Shown here: one piece after another, positions 35,622-46,710 of the stretch | Position numbering within the stretch: the first letter of the stretch is position 1 | Layout: every line of letters begins with the position of its first letter | NCBI GenBank assembly: GCA_030077755.1 | Contig: JAQJZZ010000001.1 | Span: 372,001-436,000, forward strand | From: Filosporella fistucella | Lineage: Eukaryota > Ascomycota > Leotiomycetes > Helotiales | Length of the DNA: 64,000 nucleotides | Direction: 5' to 3' | Program-made: the position numbers and the translations under genes | The notes under the pieces: model-generated | Seen by the model: the letters and a program-made list of their open reading frames with translations, nothing else | Told to the model about the DNA's origin: nothing | The model's database searches: none

Positions 35622-36530
35622 GTTGATGGAGGTGGTTGACAAAGAGTCAAAGGGTTGCGAGAGCTGATTGTGTGGTTGGTGTGAAGAGTATTGTGTGTGA
35701 AGAGGATGTTGTGAAGAAGAGGTTTCTGAGAAAGACAAGATGCTTATATACTTAACTTGGTCAGTGACGAGTGTTTCCAGATCACCAAAGAATTTTCAGA
35801 TCACGGCGCTATTCCTAATTGGAAATATGAAGCCCTGGATACACTCTGGCACGTGGAATGAATCCCATTGAACCTGGTCCTGGTGATCTTCCTGATAGGT
35901 GGCGGAAGTTGCCATTTTAAAAGGCGAAGGCCAGATCAAGATCAACTTCGGATGTTTGGAGAGGCGTCAAGAAGAAAGGGCACTCATGGCAAATTATATG
36001 AGACATCTGCTCAGATCAGGACTATTGAGGATATGAGACATGATTGTTTTACTCATCTTGACCATAAAACCATGGTTGTTTATTGTGTCTTCCTTCGTTA
36101 TTTACGAGGTGGGAAAACCAGCTTCGTCTCCTTATCATTTCGATTTGTGGAGCATCAATTGAAACAACATAGAGTACTTTCAAATGCAGTCCAACTCTTT
36201 GCTGTTGACTTGTGACATTCTTTGGGGTAGTCATCGCCGACATGGGATGTTTGTAGAGAAAGAGCCAGGGAAAGGACAGGTCAAATTTGGATCTAGATAT
36301 GAAGGAATTTCACATGGACGAAAATTGTCTTTGGAGTTTTCTATTACAGAAAATGCCTATAATTAGACATAGTTACGAGCAAGCAATCATGACCCGTAGC
36401 AAGCCGATGAAACCACCATTGAAGAACCACCACTCAGATTTTGAAACCCAGATATTGTCCCTTTGTGTGATCCATATGCGCAATCCCACACCGAAGATTC
36501 CTTTCAACCGAGCGTCGTGTGTCAATTGGT
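35622..36530. other. Spacer between array members 4 and 5
   Basis: Contains the TATA-like element of member 4. The plus-strand open frames here (35868-36215 and 36287-36556) have no motif. Confidence 0.4.
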
Positions 36531-36899
36531 TTACTACAGCAAACAAAGTCAGCTGAGCTCATGATGGAAGTACAGAGAGAGAACTTACAACACAGAAAGG
36601 GTTTCCATCAATGTAGATGCAGCGACCACCACACTTGTTGTTGAGGGCCCACTTGAGGTTACCAGCACAGACAAGCTAGAGAAATTGTTACCATCGCATC
36701 GTCAATAAGGCTAGATGGAGATGGAGCTTACGATTTGCTTGTTGTTTGGTGAGTCACAGGTGTACTTGCCAAAGGTTGGGCATGGGAAGCCAGCAATCAG
36801 AGGGAAGGTGATGGCAGCTCCAGCATCAGCGGGTGCAGGGGCAGCCAAAGCTGAAGTGAAGTTAGCCGCAACGGTGATGAGAGTGGTTGAGAGCTTCAT
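36531..36899 (-). CDS. Small secreted cysteine-rich protein, array member 5
   Basis: Exons 36899-36732, 36675-36589 and 36533-36531 give 85 residues. Signal peptide MKLSTTLITVAANFTSALAA, then a short Ala/Pro-rich region. The cysteine domain has GFPCPTFGKYTCDSPNNKQI, then LVCAGNLKWALNNKCGGRC and GNPFCV. Introns are 56 and 55 bp, both phase 0. TAA follows the acceptor TGCTGTAG immediately. This is the most compact member and close to member 4 in the CGGRC..N.PFCV end. A TATAAAAG element (minus strand, 37011-37018) lies about 115 bp upstream of the ATG. Confidence 0.7.
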
Positions 36900-37010
36900 G
36901 ATGAGAAGTTGAGTGATCTGAGAATTGATTACTTGGACGAGGAGATTGGAGATCGGGGAGAGAGAGGATGTGAAAGTTGTTAAAGAAGAATGTCAACAGT
37001 GCAACAGGTC

Positions 37011-37018
37011 TACTTTTA
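37011..37018 (-). promoter_or_regulatory. TATA-like element of array member 5
   Basis: TATAAAAG on the minus strand, about 112 bp before the ATG at 36899. Confidence 0.4.
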
Positions 37019-37119
37019 TAGATTTCTAAAATCACTCGCTTCACAACTGCACGGAGGCCGACTCGCTCACGTTTGAGCCCAAGAACAAATTACGTAGCTA
37101 TACCATTAGTAGGCGCTTC

Positions 37120-37424
37120 CGATACCACCGCAATGGGCAGGTCACCGACGTCAATAATATTGGGCAGTAACTCATTCGATACCACTGCAGAGTAAGGACT
37201 AAATCCCTTGAAACCACCGTACCATTGAGGGGGATATTTCTCCAAATTAGGCACTAAGTCATTCGATACCACCGCAGGAAAAGGAAGCTAATCCCTCGAA
37301 ACCACTACAACCTTGAAACAATCGATAGAACTACCTGTTGGATAATAAGTTATTCGATACCGCCGCAAGGTCACGGGGTGAATTCCACCGTCTGGTGAGA
37401 ATTTGATTGCTCGATATCACCGCA
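37120..37424. repeat. Dispersed 13-bp repeat CGATAYCRCYGCA, five copies
   Basis: Copies start at 37120 (CGATACCACCGCA), 37177 (CGATACCACTGCA), 37264 (CGATACCACCGCA), 37355 (CGATACCGCCGCA) and 37412 (CGATATCACCGCA). Spacings are 57, 87, 91 and 57 bp. Related fragments (GAAACCACCGTA, CGAAACCACTACA) lie between them. All copies have the same orientation. Several are preceded by CATT or TATT. Confidence 0.75.
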
Positions 37425-37894
37425 CATCAGGCTAACCTATCTCACTGTATGGTTGGTTTGTCAAGTGATGCAAGTCTTGCCATTAGATACCATACAAACA
37501 AAGAATTAAGATCGAATTTATCTTGATTTCCCAAAGTAATCATGACAGAGACAGGCTGTTCACTTTTAGAAGACTGCGCTGATAAAGATTAAGTGGGCAA
37601 ATAATCACACTCTGATTTCTTTAGCATTCTACTCTTAGCACTAAGCTTTAATTGAAGCTTGAGAGTTCTTTCGGTGGGGAAGTTTAGTTTGTTTTTGCCA
37701 TTTTCTAGATGCGGTTCAGTCTGGCAGGCAGAGTTGAGGTCATTTAACAAGAGCAAGATTTCCGACACATTCCTGGTCTCAAGATGAAGTAAAAGAAAGT
37801 TTATCGTCAGCCAGGTGCATTAATTCAATGAGGCTAGGTGCTACTGATGAGGTTTATCAACATGCTTGAAACTGGAGCCCACAAATCGAAGTCG

Positions 37895-38515
37895 TCAAAG
37901 ACACCAGAATGGGGGCCGGTACAGCTTCTCCATCTTGTAGAAATGGACTTGACCAAGCCTTTCTCGCATTGTGCGTGTCCATGAAGAGCGGCAGAGCTTT
38001 AAATCATCCTGGATGTTATGAAAGCTGCCAGCGTTGAGGTATTGAATTGACAAAATTCGAGAACTCTGCACACTGAAGTCACTTTGCAACCACAGTCTGA
38101 GTTTTCTCGCCTTACAATAGACCTCGAGAATATACACTTGGCATTTGACATCAAACTTTTCTGGAATTGGCGAGAGTTCTAGCAGCTGAGAATACCATAT
38201 CTCTCGTCATGAGTCTCCCATCCTGCGAGAGGTTTATCATTTTCCATTCCACTGGACCTATTCTGGAAGCCGATGAAGGTGACCAGCTGCAGCTAAAGGA
38301 CAGAAGAGTCGGAACTCGGGGATACTCGTCATGCTTACGATAATAAGGCATGGACCGCAACCAAACACCTCTAGTGAGTACATGCCCAACTCAAATTTAC
38401 ACCCGTTGTTCGTGACTTTCACATGTCGAAATAACTTCTCATGCCCCAACAACAGCTTCAGCCAAAATGACGAAGCATTTAGCACTAGCCGAATCAAATT
38501 CCACTCATCATACAA
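37895..38515 (-). pseudogene. Broken or unresolved gene, unknown family
   Basis: Three overlapping protein-like frames lie in order on the minus strand. The first (38515-38258) has YDEWNLIRLVLNASSFWLK and continues HEKLFRHVKVTNNGCKFELG; it has no ATG upstream. The second (to 38151) has IGPVEWKMINLSQDGRLMTR. The third has EIWYSQLLELSPIPEKFDVK and goes on through a well-formed C-terminus, MEKLYRPPFWCL, to the stop at 37895. The second-to-third switch occurs within about 10 bp around ATGACGAGAGATATGG and cannot be a spliceosomal intron, so it looks like an indel. A GTAAGC donor near 38342 may mark a genuine intron. I do not recognise the family. Confidence 0.35.
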
Positions 38516-39122
38516 ATGATTGAAAACGATATTTCCGATTTACACTCCTCAAGCTTTTGATGAATGATTCACGAACTGCATTCCACGGACGAAGACCCGA
38601 AGCGAAACCGAAAAGGGGAGAAGATCATGTGACATGGCCTGAAATTTTCCATCTGTGGAGCGCATTCGTCTGAAGTGGCTCGAGAGAATCATTTCCATAT
38701 ATCTCTAATTATTGAAGAGTACATTGAATTGCAAGTGAATATTTTACACAACCGTATCTCCATTCCGGCGAACAACAGATTCACATTTCTTCCCCTCCCC
38801 AATCAAGCTCCAAATCCACAATAGCACCGCTAACAATAGGCAACATGTTGAATCACAATACCTACCCTTCCATACCCACAAGAGCACCACCCAACAATAC
38901 CAAGAATCTTGAATCACACCACCCGCCTTCCCTCCACTCCACCCATTCCCTCACCCAAATCGTGAATAAACACCCCCTCCACAACCAAATTCCCATCCTA
39001 CTTCAAAAGCCCCTCTTCTCGCTTTGATTTTCCTTCCAAATCATAGATCTCTAGCACCCATTACAAACAGTACAGTCGTTCGACAACACCACTAACAGCA
39101 AGTTATTACTATCGTTGCCATA
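38516..39122. other. Intergenic region upstream of the seven-exon secreted gene
   Basis: Pyrimidine- and CA-rich between about 38750 and 39060, as in many fungal promoters and leaders. No gene recognised. Confidence 0.45.
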
Positions 39123-40832
39123 ATGGGGATTTTGAGCCAGCATCTCGCGCTTTTGTGGGGGGGTATGATGCAGATCGGCGTTGCTGTTGCAAGTCCTGCG
39201 AACTTGACCTTCTTTGGGGTGTGGCTTGGTGCTGGTAATGAGGTGCCTATTCTTAAGGTATTTCTCCTTTCCTGCTCTCTTTCTCTCTTTTTCTCCCCCT
39301 CCCACAGCCCCTCCTTTTCCACTTCCCTCCTCACACAGGATCTCTGACACAGAAGCTCACCTCCCACAGTTCGAAAGCACAATGATAATCCCCTCCGTAT
39401 CTCCTGACTCATCACCGCACCATACAATCCAAGCTTTCTGGCCTGGCCTGGAACCATCAAACAACCAAGGTGTTTTTCAAAATGTAGTTACGAATCAAGG
39501 AGGTGGAGCTGGGGAGTGGTATCTTTTGCCGTTTTACTGTTGCAAGTATGTTTGTATTTTTTTGCTTTGTACTCATTTAGACAAGACAGGGGGAGAAAGA
39601 AGCTAATAATGATAATAGTCCTGTGAAAAGTTTAGTTCCTCAAATGAGAAGTATGCCCCTGTTTTTCCTCTGGAAAGGGTTGTGTTTTATGGAGGAGGTG
39701 AGACACAGAACAACACTAATGAGGAACAGTCTACCCAGGTGATGAGCTTTCTAATACATTTGCTATCAATGCACATACCGGGAACTGGTACAATAATTAC
39801 ATGGTTATCCCTAGTCATGAAGGACGTATTGCTGCGCAGGAACCGTTTGCTGGTGGTTTTACATTTGATCCTAAGATTGATGGTTTGTCTCATTTCTTCC
39901 TCTATTCCCATCTCCCTCGTCCTCTTCTTTCCTTCAACGAAACATTTACTGAGCGAAGCTAATTCACAAAAAGACGAAAATGGCAAAATGCCTTATACTA
40001 CCGTATGCCCTCCTCCTCCCTACTCTCTATTGGCCACCCTCCTTTTTCTTCGCTTAAATTACTGTTCCGGAATGGAATCAGGATGCTAATAGAAACAGAC
40101 ACTCATAACAATCGAGCTTCAAGAACTCGGAAAATGGAATTTTGGACCTATTGAATGGAAGAATATTATTGTTCAAGCTAAGACTGAGGAGATAAAGTGG
40201 TGTGTTGAGTACGTTTGTCATTTTCCTTTCTTCCCCATTCAACTTGTCCCTCCTCTCCTCCCCTCTTACATTTGCCTCCTTTCTCCCCCCCTTTCCTTTC
40301 TCCTCCGTATCACTCCACCCCCGTGTCTCCATTGCCCATCCTCGCCCACCCCCGCCCCTCTTCCTTATGCTCCCCCAACTCTCATTCCCCCTCAAAAACC
40401 AAAACACTAACACCCCTCCCCAGCGGACCCAGCCTAGCAGGCGGTCTCGACTTCGACTGGAGCGTAACTCAGCCCATTCCCAGTACCAAGAACGGTGTAA
40501 CGACATGTTATATCGCACAAATGCTTTTTAATGCTCCTCCTCCTGGGTTTCTTCCTGATTCTCCTTCTCCTGCCTCTGCTTCTGCTACAAAAACTTCCAC
40601 TGCAAGTTCCAAGAAAGCGACAGCGAGTACAACATCATCAACAGAAAAGGAAAAAGAACACAAGAGAGAAACACTCCCCAACTCTGACTCTCGTGTGCGA
40701 TACAGAGGAAGAAGCGCAAATAGAGATGCAAACAGAGACTGGGAAAAACAAGGCACAAGAATAAAAAGACAATTACCTGTTCCGAGTAATTACTTTGATG
40801 CCAAGTACGGGGGACCAGGACAAGGGACATAG
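39123..40832 (+). CDS. Secreted protein of unknown function, seven exons
   Basis: Exons 39123-39257, 39370-39549, 39619-39697, 39739-39882, 39974-40002, 40099-40208 and 40424-40832 keep frame throughout and give 361 residues. Signal peptide at 1-24 (ALLWGGMMQIGVAVAS). The core looks like a beta-rich extracellular domain: FWPGLEPSN, GVFQNVVTNQGGGAGEWYLL, PFYCC, GDELSNTFAI, NWYNNYMVIPS, GGFTFDPKID, ITIELQELGKWNFGPIEWKN, WCVDGPSLAGGLDFDWSV. From about residue 265 a low-complexity Ser/Thr/Ala/Lys tail begins, with KR sites (IKRQLPVPS). Conserved WY and W positions suggest a lectin- or glucanase-like fold, but no catalytic pair can be named. Intron 3 is 41 bp; the exon 2 donor (GTTTGT rather than the nearby GTATGT) is forced by reading frame. 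Confidence 0.6.
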
Positions 40833-43800
40833 CATGTTCTATCTCTGTCTGCTCTTCCTCTTTTCTTAGATGCTTTCTTTAGATCTCTGCGATGGAGAGG
40901 AGTGGAGGGGAAGACAGGATGGATACTGCTAGGACGAAGATTGCTGGGCAGGGAGATACATTTTTAGGGGTAATAAAGGATGGGGGTTCAAGTGTAGGAT
41001 AGATGGTTGCTGCGTAATGGAATTGAAGTCTCGTCGCAATGGTCTGGCTGCTGTGATTGATAATAGGGTGTGGTTGTTGTGAAAAATGGTGCTGTCGTTG
41101 AAGGTTGCGTTCTTTGTGGTTCTAGTCTTCGTGGAAGGGGAATCGGGAATAGTGGTTAAGGTGTAGGATAGATGATGACTGGTTGCTAATTGCGAAATAA
41201 TGGAATTGGAATTACTTCCCAGTAGAGATTTGGGTGCTGTGAGTAGTTTTAATGGAGTTTAGTGAAATATAGTGAAGTCGTTGGATCGTGCTAAGCTGGA
41301 ATCTATGTATGTCAATATTCTAAGACAAAATCAGTTCCCGAAATAATCCCCTCACCTCCTCCCAACTCCTGCCTCGATTATAAATTAACATGCAAATCCG
41401 AATTCCTCTCCTCCTACCTTGATCTCAACAGGATTTTTAATTCCCATCTCCCCCTTATCGCCTCCCCTGAGCCCTAAACCCAAACCCCAGACCCACTCCA
41501 CCCAATGGACGTTTCATCCCTTGCCTATCCCATCCCATCTCAAATTATCAAACTCAATCTACGATCCACTGAAACTCCCTTTCCTCCAAGCGAGGTGTTC
41601 GTAGTGCTCTTCATGCATGGAATGTTCGAAGCTTCTGTGGTGGATCTTTGGATGCTTCGATTGCGAATTCGCGGGTAGGGGAGAAAATGGGCGCAATAAC
41701 ACTATGAACAAGGGTGACTTCTGCTAGCGTCTATGGAGATGGATAGAATAGAAATTTGAGATGTACTAAAATTAATTCTGTATTGAGAAATAATTCTTCT
41801 GTAGAATAATGGACCCACTGGGATTCTGGGACTCCGGTCTGATTGCCCGAGTGGTCAGAGGTAAGTTATGATGAATATATTAGCAAGAATCGATGCTATC
41901 CATTGGAGACGGCTCTATATGCCTGTAAAGGTCACCATAGTGCCTGCCCCCGCCTATAATGTCACATGACACTAATGTAGCGATGTGAGTAGTGCTTTTC
42001 GATCAGAAGCAATGAAGTAGACGTTAGAAACAATGCGTGAGATTATGATAGAGACAATACCCACCATATCTTTGCTGTTGAGATCTCATATGAAGTCACT
42101 GAGTATTCCTTCTTCGTCCGGCCGCACTCCCTCGGTCCACAACCTACAACGCCACGTGATAGCCACGTGGAAAAATCAGATGATAACAGTTCGTCTGTCA
42201 TCATTTCCCACGTTTTCTGGCGTATATCAAGGTACAAAGCTGCAGCCACCATGCAGAGACACTTGTCGTGTCCAGATTGCCTTCCCAATGCAAAATCTCA
42301 CTTCGGACATCAGCTCCTAAGTTTGCGTCGAAACCACCTTCAAAAGCTTTGATACTCAACACCGAGCCGAACAAAACCATGGCCCGGATGAAAGGAAAGA
42401 TTCGGTAACGGCTGAATGGAATGCCGAAACAAGCATCTGAGTGGCTTTCCGCTAGAGGCTGATTTTAATATCTTGTGGCTTGGCTGGCCGCATGGGAATT
42501 TATATGTGGGGTTATCAGGTGAGTGGTGATGGAGTCGTATGTTTTTGAGACACCACGTTTTGCTGCGAGTTTGGCAGCTGCTTGCTTTTTTTTCAGGAGT
42601 TGGGCGGCCATGTGCTGATGTAGGGACGTTTTCTCGCTTGGCGATGTCTAATGGGGCTTGGGGTATGGGGATTCGGGGTCTTGCGGAGTGCTCGGTGGAG
42701 AATGGAGAGAATGGCAAGAGATTGATGACCGGGAAAACCGAGATGATGACAGGACGATGAACGAAGATTCCGTTTGCAAAGTCCGAAAGGCTTGCAGTTA
42801 TGGTTCGTACAAGTGTGATTCAAATCAACCGTTCAATATCCTGGGTATATAATTATAGCGTCGAGCGGGCAGCTGCCGCTCTTGCTGGCATGTATTGATT
42901 CGTGGACGGTTGAAGTCCGTTTGCGTGCCCATCTCATCTATTGGGGTTCGTCAGACTGAAAAATCCGTAAGAATGATTTCGGCGTTTGATGGGCACTCTT
43001 GAAGCGGCAAGCCTTTACTCCAGAGTCTATACTCATTTCGGCTTTGCGAAGCACAGAGCACCTTGTAAGGTTGCCAATCTGAGATAGCTATAGGGGAATG
43101 TCCTTCCATTGGAAGCGATGGTGTAGAATTTCGCATTGAACGTCTGGCAAGGACATGCTTGGATTAGCGGTGACATTTGAGCTGAGCTGCTGTGCGGGGA
43201 ATTTGCTTGTAGTGCCTCCTGATTCATCCATTGATTGTACTGAGCCTGTACTCGTACTCTTCATAAATTGCAAAATACTCAATTCTCATCACCCAGTCAT
43301 AGCACAATTGATGTCAATGCCAAGTCCATAGGATCAGATGTTTTCATTCGAATATTTACGATGTGGTCATCATACGGTGGACGCCAAGCAAATTACCAAC
43401 AATTGACAGGCTTCAGTGCGTTTTTCCAAGACGGGATGCACGCAACGATGCTCGAATGCCACGTTTGTGGCTTGAAAAATGGCTGATTCTTGTTTACCAT
43501 CCCAGAACATCGCCTGATGTGAGATTTACGAAATGTGAGAGGATTCTGATACGCTTTCGAGGCAAAACTGCGAGCGATGCAAAGTCCGGTGTCCTATATG
43601 CCTTCGTAAAGGAAGGGTAATTTTTGCTGCGTTCAACATTTTTGGTGCGTGTCACCAGTGTGATTGCTGGATTACCAGCGTCAACGGCTGCAGACAAACG
43701 ACATCGCCATCTCAACCCTCGTCTAGTTCAGTTGATGGTGCTGTCAGGTACTCTATTTCCGACGGACCACAACATTGTTTGTGTTTCTGTATATTTTCTT

Positions 43801-45680
43801 GTCGCATGTCGCAGTCTCAGAATACTCTGCGTTACCATGCTTCAGCGGTGTATGATTGGATGTGACTGGGAACAGTCTGGGGAGAAACGCCAAGTCGGTT
43901 GATTTGTGTTCAAACTGGGGTGTCTTAAATGGGACTTCGTGCCGTCTTGAGTCTTCCAGGGTTTCACTTCGAAGCTTGTCAGGATGGAGGATGGCTGACT
44001 TGATCGAAAAATTACCCGCTGACCAGCAAATTTCAGCCTATCTGATAGTCCGTAGAGCGTGTGCAGCGTATGCTGATGAGGGTGGCTGCAATCACTGGAA
44101 GATGGATGGGCTGCGGCTTGCTTGCTTGCTCTTCATGCTGAAGCGTTGCATCTGCCAGTAGATGAGCCATATCCGACATATCCGCAGAGTCCGGAAGCTG
44201 CACGGCAAGAATCTGCAATGGAACACTGACGAGGGCCATGGCGAGGATGGAGACGGCAAGTAGAAGTTACCACTTCGGATGATTGAACAGCTTAAAGGGC
44301 CAGAATCAAGATCTTTTCTCGATAATTTCGTGATGCAAAGCTAAGCCTGGTTTATCATTTCCCATGAAGAATGTTTGCGACTATTTTGGTGCAAACGCGC
44401 GCGGCTGATAAAAAGTTGAAGAAGCACAGAGGCGATCTACACAATGCAAAGAAGGGAAGTTGTGATTAGGCTGAATAGGAAATACGATCGCCCGTTCCGA
44501 GGCTAGTTAGACCTTACCATTTGCAGCTTAGCGGGAGCGCTCAACCACACCAAATTCTCACCCCAGCATTCGAACATCAGAGCAATTCTCGACACAGCAA
44601 CGCGAACATCCATCCATGGCATCTGGAAGCATAACTCCATACCATAACTCCACGCTCCACGACTTGCGGAGTGTCCCCTTTTTCTCACCACACCTCCCTT
44701 GTCTACCTTATTAATTAATCACAACACAATATAGCAGGGGCTGGCAGTCCTTTTTGCAAACAGAATCCAATAACCGTCTCCGTGCTCATCGGCCGCTTAC
44801 CCACGATCGGTGTTGCTTGCTTCCCCAACAATGCACGCTTATTACCAAGCTTGACACTTACAACCTTCCCTTGCTCGCCGTCCTCGAGAAAGTCAATCTC
44901 ACGGAAAGCTGTGCCTCCCGCTGTACCAGATACCTCCTCTCGAGTACATCCGAACGCCTCCCTCGGGCAACACTATGGTAATCGATGCCAATACCTCTTG
45001 GCCTGCAGTACCGGGACTCTGGAATCTTGGCTGCCATGTGCTCTGTTCATACACATACCGTCTTGACTCCCGAGGGAACTGATAATCGTTCCACTGTTCA
45101 AGACCGAGAAGAAAGCACCAGCAGTCCCGAGGACAGAAGGATAACCACCGAAATGAAATCGCGTACGTTCGCTTTTACCCCATAGACGCTCGAATGCTCG
45201 AGTATGGAGTAATGTGAGCCTGGCCAGGGTGACTTGCAGCTCCATGTGCAAAATGGTATGGTTAACGGGACCATGGATATATGGCAGACTTGGGATTGGT
45301 CTTCAAACCTCCAATCCAGGGTCGGGATGTGCTGGACTCCTTCTCCGTGTAATGATTTCACCGTGTTCGTTTCGACATGTGTGGAGACATAGTGGAGAGC
45401 CATATTTCCCCATTGGAGGTAGGTCGTTTGCTAGTCATCCCTCAACCTCAGCAGACCAGTGCCTTGGCTGGTAATTGAATTCACCCCAGACTGCATTGAC
45501 AAGCTACCCCATCATCCGGACGCTCTTACAATATGCTATATATGCCCCCTCCCTCTCAGTTAAGTCTCAGTCTTGATTTTGTTTTCCCTCAACAGTCTTC
45601 TTTCTTTCAACTGCAACAGGTAGATATATAGCAGGGCTATCGACCATATTTTACCACAGCAGAACAGCTTGCAATTCACA
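40833..45680. other. Long gene-poor region
   Basis: 4.8 kb without a supported gene. Many short open frames on both strands (for example 42033-42320 +, 42340-42717 -, 43363-43620 +, 44033-44239 -) lack motifs. Near 44715-44970 all three plus frames and a minus frame are open but none has a start plus family motif. A tRNA-like box at about 41841-41861 has no 3' half. The end of the region carries a TATA-like GCTATATATG near 45536, about 145 bp before the transporter ATG. Confidence 0.45.
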
Positions 45681-46710
45681 ATGGCAACTACCACCACAGC
45701 CACAGATGCGGCCTTGAACAAGGAATATCACAATGATACAGCTGCCCATGATCATGCTAATGCTCCTGTCAACGGCAATGGACCAGCACAACGTCACCCA
45801 TACGACTATGGAGGAAACCCACTGGCGCATATGAACACTGGAGATTCTGCACGATTCCCAGCTTTCGGAGGAGAATTCCAACCTGGTCTTTACAAGCCAA
45901 CGACTGAGCGCAAATTCGCCAACCCAGCTCCTCTTGGATTGAGTGCTTTCGCCCTCACCACCTTTGTCCTCTCCTTGATCAACATCAACGTGCGCAATGT
46001 CACTGAACCTAATATTGTCGTTGCCCTTGCTTTTGGATATGGTGGTCTCGTTCAATTGTTGGCCGGCATGTGGTATGTACCCTGCGCCTCACAATCTGCG
46101 AATATCATTTAACAGCTCTACAGGGAAATGGCAGTTGGTAACACTTTTGGTGCTACTGCTCTGTCCTCCTATGGTGGTTTCTGGCTGGCATTCGGAATCG
46201 TCCTTACTCCTGGTGGATTCAACATCGTAGCTTCATACAAGACAACAACCGCTCATACCAACGATTTCAATAATGCATTTGGATTCTTCCTTGCGGGATG
46301 GTTCATCTTCACGACGATTTTGCTTCTTTGCACTCTTCGATCAACAGTCGCATTCTTCATGCTCTTCTTCACACTCGATCTCGCATTCCTTTTCCTCTTT
46401 TTGGGACATCTTTACAACACCAAGGATGGAAAGGTCCACACGAACATGATCAAATGTGGCGGATACTTTGGATTATTTGCTGCATTTTTGGCGTGGTACA
46501 ATGCCCTGGCTGGTATCGCAGATGATAGGTATGTTCCCCGCACCTGGAGAATCTCAATTATTAGCCTATTCTTCCAACATCATCGATCGAGTGCTAATTG
46601 GTCTTTTCTACAGTAACTCCTTCTTCGTCATCCCCGTCGCACACTTTCCATGGTCTGTTAAGGGTCGCGAGCGCAGAATGGCCGGTAAGGACGAGCGCGC
46701 CACTGTCTAA
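45681..46710 (+). CDS. GPR1/FUN34/YaaH (AceTr) family membrane transporter
   Basis: Exons 45681-46072, 46124-46528 and 46614-46710 (introns 51 and 85 bp) give 297 residues. A polar N-terminal tail of about 78 residues is followed by the family signature NPAPLGLSAF at 81-90 and six hydrophobic segments, including TFVLSLININ, GGLVQLLAGM, YGGFWLAFGIV, GFFLAGWFIFTTILLL, LFFTLDLAFLFLFLG and GGYFGLFAAFLAWYNALAG. The C-terminus FVIPVAHFPWSVKGRERR is typical. The family includes acetate uptake and ammonia/acetate export proteins of fungi (Ato/Ady2-type), acting at the plasma membrane. Length and motif are normal for the family. Which subfamily it is cannot be read from one sequence. The start at 45681 (CACAATGGC) is the first ATG of the frame. 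Confidence 0.9.

Larger units (their letters stand above)
36900..37894. other. Intergenic region with a degenerate 13-bp repeat
   Basis: Holds the TATA-like element of member 5 and the CGATACCACCGCA repeat family (37120-37424). No gene recognised. Confidence 0.5.

Noticed and set aside
39682..40089. 135-residue plus-strand frame inside the secreted seven-exon gene
   Set aside because: Reads across introns in the wrong frame; the spliced model explains the region.
41841..41869. tRNA-like A box (TGCCCGAGTGGTC) resembling a Leu or Ser tRNA 5' half
   Set aside because: No B box (GGTTCGA-type) and no complementary acceptor strand within 200 bp; at most a fragment.
44033..44239. 68-residue minus-strand frame with a hydrophobic start
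   Set aside because: Hydrophobic run extends upstream of the ATG into a stop, with no acceptor; no motif.
44715..44970. Minus-strand open frame with a protein-like look (TAGGTAFREIDFLEDGEQGK)
   Set aside because: No ATG at its start, all three plus-strand frames are also open here, and no family is recognised.
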